Positions 36,915-48,265 of a stretch of 64,000 nucleotides of DNA are shown piece after piece. Where the stretch lies: assembly GCA_027924585.1 (NCBI GenBank), contig BSBM01000361.1, positions 40,874,501 to 40,938,500 on the forward strand. The letters run 5' to 3'. This DNA comes from Larix kaempferi. Its lineage: Eukaryota > Streptophyta > Pinopsida > Pinales > Pinaceae. Every line of letters starts with the position of its first letter. Position 1 is the stretch's first letter. The translations under genes were made by a program, and so were the position numbers. The notes beneath the pieces were generated by a model, which worked only from the letters and a program-made list of their open reading frames with translations, ran no database searches and was not told the DNA's origin.

Positions 36915-38400
36915 ACTGGATCCAACTGGGGATGCTATCCTCCCTGCGAGGTAGTAAAGAAACTGTAGGCCGTGTGCCTAACCCATTGGGATGCTCCTGA
37001 CCTTTCTGAAATCCTCAACCTACTTTGACCTGCAACCATCCACTGAAAAATACACTAAAATTTTGTTGAACTGAAACTTGAAACTAAAAACTGAACTTCT
37101 CTACTGAAAAAGATGCTCACCATGTCGAGCTTATTCATGTATAGATCACCCTACCCTACACTCCTGAAATGACTGCAATATCAGGCAATACAAAAGTGCC
37201 AATGTAACCAATCAAGCAAGTGATCCAATAAGCAAACCTTCTCATCATGCTTGACTAAAATCAGAAAACAAGAACATAATGGAAAAAACAATGATGATAG
37301 GTGTAATCTTTCTGGCAGAAATATAACCAATTACACCGGCTGGAAAATCTCTCTATGTACTCAGCTATCGTGTCATATACATGGCAACTTCCAATTTTTT
37401 CTGGCATTTGCTTGTCATGACAGGGTTGCCCCAACTGCGACTTATCTAGCATCCTGCCAAACTATGATTTCACTTGTAGACTGGAAAACCTATCTTCAAG
37501 AGAACTATAAGTAGTATGCCCATCTCTTTTGTCATTCAATCTAAGTGTAGGAATTGAATGTTCATGACAAATTTCAAATAGAACTTGAAAATCGTGTATG
37601 CTTGATCCATCATGCAACTTAATAAGAACAAAACAATCAGATTCATACACATCATTCAGTTGTAAATGTAGCTTTGTAACCTGAGAGGTTGTTTCAACAT
37701 ATGAACTATCAATAATATCATCTTCTTTGTTGCTTAGAAATCCTGGATTAAAAACCTGATTTTGCTATGGTGTTTCAAAAGGAATACCATCTTGATTCTC
37801 AAATGGATAAAAAAGAACAACTTCTTCTTGACACAAAGACTCTGAGATCGAAAGACATGAAGAGGAAATTGAATGACTATCCTGATCCTCTTCTTGGTTA
37901 TGTACCATCTGACAAGGTTGTATATGCTAATTGGACTCAAAAGAAAAGACATGTGACTCAATATCTGGGTTGCTGCTTTCTTCCCCTTCATTATTAACTT
38001 GGTCGCATAAAAAATGGCAAGAATGTTGCAGGCTTCCATCAATTTTGGGTAAAGGGATATGCCTTCCAATGATATGTTGTCCTTTTTCATTCAAAACCAA
38101 AGGAAAAACTAGTTCTTGCTGGGGATTGTCTCGAGCATCCTACGAGCTAATCTTTGAAATTTATGCATTCACAAACTTAAAACCCTTCCTCAATATGTCA
38201 AATGCTTCAAAGTAGAGAGGCAGGGTATTACTTTCATCAAACTCGCTGTCTTCCTGGTTTTTAATGATGAAATCGTGAGCTGCAATTGGATTTCTCTTCA
38301 TAGCTAGTTGCTTTGCTGCAATATTTCCAGCTGTTTTTCCAGGCACACTATCCCAGTAGTCACCTTCATATTCATCATATATAGGTGGACTGGAATCTTC
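36915..38400 (-). other. Interior of the Athila/Tat-like element, no recognisable domain
   Basis: Only short, broken frames on both strands. The longest on the minus strand (37734-38090, 38161-38346, 37462-37650) have no retroviral motif that I can see. Where pol should be there is nothing recognisable, so the element is a deletion derivative or was always non-autonomous. Confidence 0.5.
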
Positions 38401-38404
38401 TTCC

Positions 38405-38963
38405 TGTTGAAATATTGTAACTTCTAAGAATATTATATTTGTACTTTATTATTCCGGAGATGTTTCATTCCTCCGTGAATACCTTATTGTATATCCAGAG
38501 ATGTTTATTCCTCCGTCGGAATGTGGTAACTTGGGTTATTAGACTTCCCTATTGGGGTCGACCCAGAGTTAGTTGTAATGGGGTATTTAACCCAGTGGTT
38601 AAAGTTGGGGCCGACCTAGTTAATATAAAAGACAAGTCGGAGTAGTGTATAAATAAAGGAGGTGTGTTCCTCATTTATCACACTCACACATTACACTCAC
38701 TCGTGAATAGCACATAGGTGAGAGAGATATCTGCTATGGAGGAGAAGGAGCTCATGTCTAGGGTTTACATCTTTGTATTTGCTGGTCATCTATATTGAGG
38801 AAGCTTTGCTGGGTTTTCTACCCCAAGAGGGTTTCCCAGGATAAATCTGTGTCTCTTGTGTTTATGCTGTGCTTGTTGTTCTTTCAATGATCCTGTATAT
38901 GCTATTGTTGTGAAATGAAATGCAATGCTGATATTTTCTGTCATAGCATATTGAATCTTAACA
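38405..38963 (+). mobile_element. Solo LTR (559 bp) inserted in the Athila/Tat-like interior
   Basis: Begins TGTTGAAATATTGTAAC and ends TTGAATCTTAACA, giving TG...CA ends. Flanks are CTTCC (38400-38404) and CTTCA (38964-38968), a 5-bp duplication with one mismatch. A TATA box (GTGTATAAATAAAGG near 38646) sets the plus orientation, with an ACACTCACACATTACACTCA leader-like stretch just after. Size and ends are typical of a Copia-type LTR. No internal region is present, as expected after LTR-LTR recombination. Confidence 0.75.
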
Positions 38964-39134
38964 CTTCAAAAACTTCCACACATAATTTTCAACATGTTGA
39001 TTGCAATCTACATAAAACAAATTAGTATTACCCTCTTCTTGTACCTCCCTGGGCTGATTATCTCTCAGTCCATCATGAAAAGGGTTGGAATACAAAGCAA
39101 CTTATTTTTGGTCATATCTCTCTTCAAAATTTAA

Positions 39135-39720
39135 CTCTTCTTTAATTCTGTTATCATCATCTTGGTTTGAAAATTTACCAGACATCCTAATATTTTCTTC
39201 AACCTCCAATGAATCAATAAACGTATGCTGCAATGTAACCGACTTTCTCTCCAAAAGAAGAAAGACAATTCAGGAGGAAAGGTAGATGCATAATACAATT
39301 TAGCATCATTTTCTAGAGGTTGAATGTTCTTTGGCATGTTGTAATAAAAGCTTGCGAACCTCCTGTTAAAACTAGACATGTTTTCACCTTCTTGCTTCTT
39401 CATGGAATAAAACTCTGAAAGGAATTGGTCCAATGACCTTCTCTTACACCAAAACTTCAAAAAGACATCAGAAAGCTCTTCCCAAGTATCAGTGGATTCA
39501 GGCTGCAAGCGCTTAAACCACTTCTTAACATATCCTTGGAAAGATTCGGCAAAAGCCCTTGTATAAACATCATCATGCTCTATTTAAAAAAGGTCAAGGA
39601 AATGCTCAAAACCTTGAAGACGTTTCTCAGCTGTAAGGTTCCTGGATTCTCCATTAAAAACAGGGAGGTATTTACGGTATTTTGGGGGATATTCATGGAG
39701 AACAGGGGGTAGCTTTAAGG
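39135..39720 (-). pseudogene. gag remnant of the Athila/Tat-like element
   Basis: On the minus strand the frame reads EYPPKYRKYLPVFNGESRN, then RLQGFEHFLDLF, a TAA, then IEHDDVYTRAFAESFQGYVK, WFKRLQPESTDTWEELSDVF, RRSLDQFLSEFY, EGENMSSFNRRFASFYY and LYYASTFPPELSFF. This is the gag pattern (W-x3-L...F-x2-W...F-x3-F) of plant Ty3/Gypsy elements. One in-frame TAA near 39584 and a frame loss after about 39250 inactivate it. The upstream frame at 39847-40044 may belong to the leader. Confidence 0.75.
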
Positions 39721-40208
39721 GAATATATCTCTGCTAAGATCTAGAAGGTAAATGAGTATGTACATGAGGAAATTCCTCTACCTCAATCTCATGGGGTTTG
39801 CAAGACTGATTATGGATCTCATGTGATTCAAAAAAAGGGACTCAAATTATCTGCAAGAATAGAAGAAGAAGGTATGTCTACAAGATCTAATGAAGGATAT
39901 ACTAGTTTTTTCATGGCCTAGGAATTTCTGACAAAATAGAAACTTCTTGGCATGTACACATAAAGATAAAAAGCAGTCAATGTAAAAGAAAAAGATCCCT
40001 TTGAAGAAATTGACACTTCGATACCTGGATCTCAATCCTTCCATGTTTCTGTCAACTGAGCTCGTTCTCCAGTGGAGCCTACAAATTGGATCGAACCATG
40101 AGTGGAGTTTCCAGGTGAATGATACACAACCTTCTTGATGTCTAATTGCTGTCCACCATCAGTAATCAGATTCGAAACTTTGTCGTTCTGACCAGGGACA
40201 ATGCAACT

Positions 40209-40231
40209 TTCGATCCCCGACAGCGACGCTA
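40209..40231 (-). other. Primer-binding site, tRNA-Asp type
   Basis: Three bases inside the right LTR the minus strand reads TAGCGTCGCTGTCGGGGATC. This matches the complement of a plant tRNA-Asp 3' end at about 18 of 23 positions. Most differences are transitions. An Asp primer site is a feature of the Athila/Tat side of Ty3/Gypsy. Confidence 0.65.
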
Positions 40232-40234
40232 GAA

Positions 40235-43200
40235 TGTTGGCACTCCGGATTTACCCTTAGGTTGTGGAAGGATAACCCAGAGGCAACTATTTCAAACCAA
40301 GCTTTAGGAGGAGAGTTGGCTTCTTTCCTACCAGAGAGGGCTCTCTCAAAATATGAATACAAAGGCCAGAAACACTTTTCAAGAAACATATATTTCCATT
40401 TTATAGTTTGGATGAAAACACATAAATCACATTAAGCATGGAGTCACATTTGATATTTCTAGAAACTAGCAGAAAATAAACAACATTGATCTTGATGAAG
40501 GCAAGGAAGTTACTATCTCACTGTCAAGTTCTTTTAGCAGGCGATATTTGAAAGAAAAGTAAACAAACCCATCAACATTAAGCATCAACATAGATGAATT
40601 TAACATCGACTTTAGAGGAAAACATGGAACACTTAGGTGCGATTAAGACAGAGCATGATTTGCATGAATTTTGTATTAAAACTAACATGTTCACCATAAG
40701 CATAAGAAGAAAGACAACATGGAAGATATTCACTGGAAAAAATATTTACAGAGAAAGGGAATTACAGACTGCAACAAAACAACACATGAATCTTCATCCT
40801 TCAAAATGAGCTTTATTTCCGCAAGGCAAAAAATTTACAAAAGACCAAAAAATACTCTGAGTACCATAATGTCTTTTACTATTACGGGTTTCCAACCCAT
40901 TTTTATTCATTACCTATGAATATATATAGGTATCTTTCAGCCCTTACGCTCGAGTTATCCTAACATAAAGCTGTTACAAAACTTGTGACACCTATACAAA
41001 CAGGTTTTTTCTGTTTTGTTTCTGAGAACATAAACGAATATTGACAGACCGGCCTAACTGATTTTACAGGTGTCATTGTACGGTTGCTAACTACAACAGC
41101 TCCTAAACAGCTGGCAGGTCTTAAGTGGTCCCAAAGTATATAAGAATATTACATATTAAAAAAGAATCTGAAACAGACTGATACGACGAGATCCAAAATA
41201 TCATAAAACATACTACCACTCTACATCTGAGTTATTACTCGGCCTTTTGGGTCGAAGAATTCTTCCACCTTTAGGGAATCAACCACTTGTTATTTTCCAC
41301 GGAAAGAGGTGGCGCCACCTCCTCATTGGGAACAACAAAATATTTGAGAATCTCCATGGTTTGGTGGGTGCATTGCTCGACCTTTCGGGTCTTTCTCTTT
41401 TTCCTTTGCCAAGTCTTCTTGGACACCTGTCTACCTCTATGCTCCTCGGGTTTGCTGGCAGTACTCTCCTATACGTGGTTGAATTTTACAGGGGGTGGGG
41501 GAATGTGATTAACCTCCGCATTAGACCACACTTGCTCCGGTGCAAAAATCACTTTGGCCCCTTGATCCCTTTCCATGGCCGGATCCCAAATGAAAGATAC
41601 TTGGGCTACTGTTCCTACCACCCTTTTCGAGCATTGGTGCAAACAATAAAATTTTGGGAGCCCATTTATAATGACTGTGATAATGATGATAACTAGGAGT
41701 AATCATTATGGCGTGATCATCTGACTGGAATCTCCAAATGAGCAAGAATGATGACTGAGATTTGGATGGGCGTCAAATAGATTTAGCCAGAATTTCACGT
41801 CAAGTGAAAAATCATATGACGGCTCTGATGTGGCCTCTTTCCCTCGGGCTATCATTTGCTAACAGCAGGGGTGCTTTCTAATTTCCCATCTCCATGATTG
41901 GCCTAGCACCATCGATCTTGATCTCGTTCGCATCCAGACCGTTCAAAGATGTGCCTCCTATTGCATTTTGCAAATCTTGGACTACGTTGATACCCCATGC
42001 GGCTGCGCCCTCCACCCGTGCTAGCATTTAACCGGGAGCGGATTCTTTGCATTTTTAATCCTTTATGCAATGTTTAAAACTTAGGGCTTTGGATCATTTC
42101 ACCCTCGAGCTGCAATTACACGTCTAGAGATCTTGTTTGGCATCCCTTGGGTTTCTATGACCTGAAAATCGAGGCCCCCATCTACTATCTTCAGGGGCCT
42201 AATTCTCCCAGCTACCCAAGATAAAACAGCTTCTGCTTAACAAATTCCAGGGAAAAGATTCTTGGGGTTAGGAAAGCCGGGTAGCATGTGAGGCTCCTTC
42301 GCGAACCCGTATACTCTGACTACCATGTGCCGCTTGTACAAAAACCAGTCCTCGACTGTTAAATATTGCCTTGGCTGCATGAAAGTCTTCATCTCAGGAA
42401 GGACTCTTGCTAGCTCTTCTCCAAAAACCCACTCGTGAACCTCTGACATTGATAGCTCGGAACCCTAGGTTTTCTGTCACCTTCTCCATTGCACACATGC
42501 CCAGAGCTTCCTGCCGCCACTACGAAGAACACGAATGTCAACTCTTCATGTGAATTTCTCCCTTTATAACTCGACCCTGACTAACTCCATTGCTCCTCTT
42601 TCGATGATCACTGATCCCGACCGTAGATCCTTTGTGCCGCGATCTGGGCCGTCGGATTAGTGGTCCTTTTTACGGCCTCCCTCATGTGATCATCCTCCAC
42701 CGTCGGATCTATTTTGTGGTCGACCGTCGTCGTCGATCTTCACAGTTGCACCCACAGCAGGTGGTTTCTCATGACCGTCCAACCGTTTTCCTTTACCACC
42801 CTTCCAGGCTGCGGAATGTTGATGGGTCGCCACGTGTCTAGTGGTTACGGATTCTACAACTGCCTTCCTCTCTATCTCGCCACGCATCTCCATTCTATGG
42901 AAGCCTGGCCACACCGTTGATCTATCCTATGGCCCCGCCTGGTTCCTCTTATTAACTGTGCTTCTTTCCCAGCGGGGAGCCGTCATCGCCGTTGATTTCT
43001 CTCACCAAACTCCCTCGCTGCTAGATTCTCCCCATCCCATGCCACCTTTAGCCGGCCTTTCTGACTATAGGATCCCTAGTCCCACTTCCATCGTGGCCGT
43101 AGATATCCATCGCACCAAACTTAGAGAGGGGTCCCTTAAAAGCGGTTTCGCGGGCCCCCAAGCGGTCTTCCCATACTGCCTTGCCACCCTGCATAACCAC

Positions 43201-43639
43201 TAGAAGGTGATGCGTGGCAAGCAGTTTCTATTTCTGCGATTGCTGCTATCTGCTACTCCTCCACGCTACTTGACCTTGCGGAAAGCTTGCAGGACTGTTG
43301 ATTTGGTGATCAACGGTCGGTCCTTCAAGGAATTGCCCACCATTTAACCCTTCCATCGAGCTTCTGCTCATTAACCCATGTGTTGCTTCGGTGCTAGCAG
43401 CTCATCTCTGTCGTCGATCTTGCTCCCACTTTCGACCCCCACCGTTGATTTCCTACTTCAAGGTTTTTCCAAGCTTTTTTGGTAAGTTTTGGCTACCCCA
43501 CTTAGCTCTAGCCGGTGGTCATGTGGCATAAACCCATCAAAGGATCAGGTGCTTCCCCTTTGCAAAGTCCTAGGCTCCACTAGTCACAAATTTTTACTTT
43601 CTACCGCCATTTTCCCTTCGGAAAATGTCTGTGCTAACA
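40235..43639 (-). repeat. 5' LTR of the Athila/Tat-like element (3405 bp)
   Basis: Direct repeat of 32807-36914 without the 717-bp insertion. It starts TGTTGGCACTCCGG and ends TGTCTGTGCTAACA on the plus strand. The interior is moderately GC-rich (for example 42590-43480) and has several open frames that look like composition artefacts. Confidence 0.82.
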
Positions 43640-45327
43640 GTCAGCATACCTGAAAAGCCTCTTAATCTCCCTGCGATGGCCCTCACATATGGCAAGTCTC
43701 GGCTTCTTTCTGCATGGCTTGTGATGTGATTTATTTAAGCTTATTCTATGGATATGGCTTCCGTTTTTGGGGATGTGATTAATTTTCAGATCATGAGGAG
43801 GGTAATTAAGCCACTGATGGTGTTATTTTTGTTTGGTTTTTGCAGATCGATGATTTGTAAGGGGAATTGCGATTGGAGGAGTGAAGGAAACTTAGGATAT
43901 GTTAGACTTTTGTGGAATACATAACATATCTTGCATGATAGAGAACATTGCACTTGACTACATGAACACAACAATGGAACGATTAGGGAAGGGAGATGTC
44001 AAATACTGTTTTGTAATCGACATCGCTCGAATATTTTCATGTGCAACGATTAACTGATTGAGATTGAGATTGAGATGATGTTATCATTTTCTTTCACAAA
44101 TCCTCAAACAAAAGTAGAATCCATTTTCATGTTTGAGTCACTTGTGACGAAATGCGAAATGCTTTTATATTTGTTTATGCCTGTAATATTTTCAAGTTTA
44201 TACTCTATAACAGCTTAATGCTCATGTTTATAACATTTTCATGGTTCAAGATTGTTGTACACTTATGTTTCTAATCTTTCAAATTTCCAATAGTATTTCT
44301 CTTTACATAATTTTAAGATGTATATAAATTTTAAATTTGTCATCCATGTTTGGAAAGCAGATCTCATTTTCTGTTCAAAGGGATTTTAAGTTAGCTTGAT
44401 CTTATCAATGAATGTGATATTATTTTATTTATTTTTAATTTCATTTTGAATAATCTTTTTATATGATGAGATGTTTTCCATGTAAGTAACTACTTTATCT
44501 TACTAAATATACAAAAGTAATTAATATATATATATAAGAATTCACTTAATGCTTAATAAATCAAAGTTTAACATAAATTTTTATTCCCTAGGAGAGCAAG
44601 AGAGATCTAGATTTTGGCTTGACTCCCCAATTGGGGGCCATGGTTCCTTATGAAATAGTCTATAGTCTACTCGAAAGAGGGATTCGATTCTACTGCTGCT
44701 CCAGATACTTTAATGGTTGTGAGACTGATGGTGAATATTTGTAAAATCCAAGAGACCACAACAGTGATAAGCTATTGAAGTTTCCTGTTAGGAAGGCGTA
44801 GCATTAGAGGTATAGTTCTCAGAACCACGGTAAAAGCCCGTAGCTTTCCTTCGCTCAGCCAAATTCACCAGATTGAGACCCAGTGCTAGTAGCAGTAGTT
44901 TCAGTTCTAGGACTATAGCCAGATTCTGATGATCGTGATCGATAGGAAGTTTCGGAGTTTCCAGGTCCAGAGCTATATGTTAGCACTCTATAAATTTGGG
45001 CAAAGATATATGAATTTATGCAAATAAAACATAAAAAAAAATGGTTTTTATGGTCATTTTTGCTTTTTGGTTTCTCTAGCAGGATTTTAACTCTTATGTT
45101 ATTGGACCGAAACCAAATATGTAACCCCACGAGCTAGCTGCACATCATAAGTGCCAATCCAAAGGAAAAAGCTCACCAGGCTAGAATCAAATGCACAAGT
45201 CATACATGCAGGTGTCAAATGACCACACTGTCAAAGTAGAAGGAAATCGACAAGTATCGAGTTCAGCTTGCAAGTGTCGAACGAAAACACTACTATTCCA
45301 AGTGACCACAACATCAAGGATTACTAC
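43640..45327. other. Stretch between retroelement and copy R, no gene recognised
   Basis: AT-rich, with only short open frames and no known domain. A minus-strand frame at 44855-45130 ends in a Ser/Thr-rich segment (SETSYRSRSSESGYSPRTET) that I cannot assign. No clear repeats. Confidence 0.45.
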
Positions 45328-45331
45328 TTCC
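45328..45331. other. 4-bp target site duplication TTCC, left side of copy R
   Basis: TTCC precedes the GGGTGGAAAC terminus and recurs at 57879-57882 after the opposite terminus. It differs from the ATAG of copy L, so the two copies inserted independently. Confidence 0.9.
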
Positions 45332-45352
45332 GGGTGGAAACGCGAAGGTGGG
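45332..45352 (+). repeat. Terminal inverted repeat, second-gene end of copy R
   Basis: Begins GGGTGGAAACGCGAAGG and ends TGGG. Partner of 57858-57878. Confidence 0.85.
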
Positions 45353-45395
45353 TAACAGTTTGGTGAGAATCGGCGGTGGAAGAACGCTAGCGGAG

Positions 45396-45572
45396 GTTAT
45401 TCGGCCGAATAAGTTTAATTATTCGGCCGAATAATTTATTTATTCGGCCGAATAACCGTTAACGGGCCATCGTTAGACATAACGGAGGCCTCGAAATATG
45501 TGCATTGTTTTAGCCGGACGGAGGAAACTCACGGCGGTGTGGACACTTGTTCGGCCGAATAATTGTTCGGCA
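45396..45572. repeat. GGCCGAA palindrome cluster, second-gene end of copy R
   Basis: Four to five copies of TTATTCGGCCGAATAA or TTGTTCGGCCGAA forms. There are fewer than in copy L, because L has extra TTGTTCGGCCGAACAA units where R has a shorter stretch at 45549-45572. Confidence 0.88.
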
Positions 45573-45589
45573 TAAAAGCTCGATCCCGG

Positions 45590-46190
45590 CCCCTCACCTG
45601 TCATTTTCTCTGCTCCCATGGACCCCTATTGCGCCGATAGTGGCCCTTATGCTCTGTCATCTGTCCGCCCTGTCACTTGTTTGCAACCCGGTTGGTCGCA
45701 GGCGTGTGTTGTTGATCCGCCACCCTGCGCGTAATTTGCTGTTCGTCATAGCCCGACCCTTTGCCTTTCCTTTCTGAGAAAGTAGCCGTTCTCGTCACCT
45801 GCACGTAAGGGAGGTTCCCTCTGTTCTGTGTGTTTGTATTATCATTTCGGGCGTTGGACGTGATAACATCTGCAGAAGTTTTCATTTTGTAGAGTTATGC
45901 AGCGGACGGTTGAACGTTGTTGAGGTGCTGCAGCTGGCGACGGATCGACGCGGTGTTTGCAGAGGTAAGAGTTTTCGTTTTTTGATTTTGAAAATGTGTT
46001 TCTCTGTGTTAAAGTTTCGTAATGAAGTTGATACCGTTATTGTGTGAAGTCTTATTGAAGTTGATGTTGTTAATGCAGGTCTTTCAATTCGTCTGCGAAG
46101 GCCGTCTCGGGTGTTTCAAATTCGGATTTGCGCTGTGTTCGGGCAGATTTCAATTTGCCTGCTTTCGTTTTGGTTGCGTTTTAGAGGTAT
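45590..46190 (+). promoter_or_regulatory. GC-richer block, candidate promoter/5' leader of the second gene, copy R
   Basis: A GC/CpG-rich island in AT-rich DNA, upstream of the second gene on the same strand. It holds donor-like sites (CACGTAAGGG near 45803, AGAGGTAAGAG near 45963, TAGAGGTATGG near 46183) and an acceptor-like ATGCAG before 46080, consistent with non-coding leader exons. This is inference only; no TATA box was singled out. Confidence 0.4.
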
Positions 46191-46269
46191 GGAGAATATA
46201 TTTTTGTAATTGTCTTCCATTTATATTTCCTGTAATCATTTTGCTTTAATTATGTGTCGGCTGTGTCAA

Positions 46270-46800
46270 TGGACAGAGTCCATGGAATCTGTCCAACTGG
46301 GCAGAGTAAATGGACTCTGTCCAACTAGGCAGAGTCCATTTACTCTGCTCAGTTGGATAGAATTCATGGACTCTGTCCAGTTCTGCAGAGTCCATGGACT
46401 CTGTCCAGTTCCACAGAGTTGTTGGAGTTTGGACGTATTGAATGTTGAAAATGATGTAAAATTAAATATAAAAGGAATATTGTTAGTGTTAAGTTGTTTT
46501 TTCAAATTTTTGTATTTGGCTGTGTTTAGAAAAGAAAATTAAAGTAGGACAGTAATTTTATTTGGAAAGAACATATTCTATTTATATGCAGGCTTGTTTT
46601 ATTCATTAACTCTGTCAACTTGGAATGGAGTATATATTTTTGTAATTCTCTTCAATTTATATTTCTTGTAATCGTTTTGCTTTAATTATGTGTCGGCTGT
46701 GTCAATGGACAGAGTCCATGGACTTTGTCCACCTGGGCAGAGTCCATGGACTCTGTCCAGTTGAGTAGAGTCCATGGACTCTGTCCAGTTCCGCAGAGTT
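46270..46800. repeat. Palindromic satellite B with duplicated spacer, copy R
   Basis: GGACAGAGTCCATGGACTCTG units occur in two clusters (46270-46425 and 46702-46800), separated by a spacer that is itself repeated. The block GTTGGAGTTTGGACGTATTG ... GGACAGTAATTTTATTTGG starts near 46423 and 46801, and in part again near 46973. Copy L has one spacer and one cluster. Confidence 0.82.
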
Positions 46801-47132
46801 GTTGGAGTTTGGACGTATTGAATGTTGAAAATGATGTAAATTTAAATATAAAAGGAATATTGTTAGTGTTAAGTTGTTTTTTCAAATTGTTGTATTTTGC
46901 TGTGTTTAGAAAAGAAAATTAAAGTAGGACAGTAATTTTATTTGGAAAGAACGTATCTTATTTATATGCAGAAAATGATGTAAATTTAAATATGAAAGGA
47001 ATATTGTTAGTGTTAAGTTGTTTTTTCAAATTGTTGTATTTTGCTGTGTTTAGAAAAGAAAATTAAAGTAGGACAGTAATTTTATTTGGAAAGAACATAT
47101 CCTATTTATATGCAGGCTTGTTTTATTCATGA

Positions 47133-47282
47133 ACTCTGTCAACATGGCCAAGTTGACAGAGTTCATGAACTCTGTCAACATGTCCAAGTTGACAGTTCAT
47201 GAACTCTGTCAACATGTCCAAGTTGACAGAGTTCATGAACTCTGTCAATATGTTTAAGTTGACAGAGTTCATGAACTGTGTC
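47133..47282. repeat. Palindromic satellite A, copy R
   Basis: About four units with half-site TTGACAGAGTTCA and a linker such as CATGTCCAAG. One unit has lost four bases at its centre boundary (GACAGTTCATG near 47191). It corresponds to the two clusters in copy L. Confidence 0.85.
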
Positions 47283-48265
47283 TGTTTACAGAGTACAGAG
47301 ATATATATATTACTTATATTACAAACTGTGTGGATAGATAGCTTAGATACAACCAAATTTTAGATAGTTAAACTCTATTTTTGATAAAACAATAATTTAA
47401 ATGGACTTTAGGTACAATGCAACTATAGACATGAATAGGCTTTAATTTAGATGTACTATAGTAAGTTTTCTGTAATTGAACAATAATAGTCAGTCATTTT
47501 ATAAAATACTAGGTGATATTATGCCACAAAGGTTTTGAGTTTTATTCTAGTAAAGGTGGTGATCTTGGTATTATGTTTTCTGTTGTTTGCAACATGGCAG
47601 ACTTGGAGAACATAATACCAAGAATCGTTATTGTAATCAGATTGAAATTAAAGATCATTGTTGAACATGGCCAATATGGGAAACATGTCATTTAATTCAA
47701 TCATAATACTATGAACAGTAATTTTTTTTTTTATTCTATGGAATAATGAGAATATTTGTAGATATAATTTATGTTTAGAGTATTAAAATATCTTGTTCAA
47801 ATTATTAGTTTAAGAAACTGAAAAGTTTATCAAAAATGGCAAATTTGAAAACATTTCAACTCAAAACACGATACATGAATTGTCAATTTTTATTTTATTT
47901 TGTGCAATAATGAAAATATTTTGAAAATGTAATTTATGTTTTAGGTATTAAGTTAGGTATTAGGAAGTTAAAATAGATTCACTAACTCTTTTTTTGACAT
48001 AAAAAAATAAACCCATCAACTATATTGGTTCCATTCATTTTAAACATCAAAAACACTTGGAAAATTGGTACATTAATTCATCATCTAACAATATTAGCTA
48101 TACTCTTTCTTAAAACTATTAGATTATAAATTAGGTAAATCTAGGTACTTGTTAAGTAACTTAGTCTCTTTAGTAGTTAGGTTTTAGAATTCATAGAATT
48201 AACATGCAGGATTTGAATATGTAATTAGTTGATATTTTTTTTTAGGTGTAGGCATTATATATCAA

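Larger units (their letters stand above)
32807..43639 (-). mobile_element. Non-autonomous Ty3/Gypsy element of Athila/Tat type, old
   Basis: Two long direct repeats (32807-36914 and 40235-43639) begin TGTTG(G/T)CACTC and end GTCTGTGCTAACA. They flank about 3.3 kb of interior. The primer site next to the right repeat matches tRNA-Asp, so coding is on the minus strand and the right repeat is the 5' LTR. The interior holds a gag remnant but no recognisable protease, reverse transcriptase or integrase. It also contains a later solo LTR (38405-38963). Flanking pentamers GTTGG (32802-32806) and GTCAG (43640-43644) could be a target duplication altered by two transitions, but this is weak. Confidence 0.8.
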
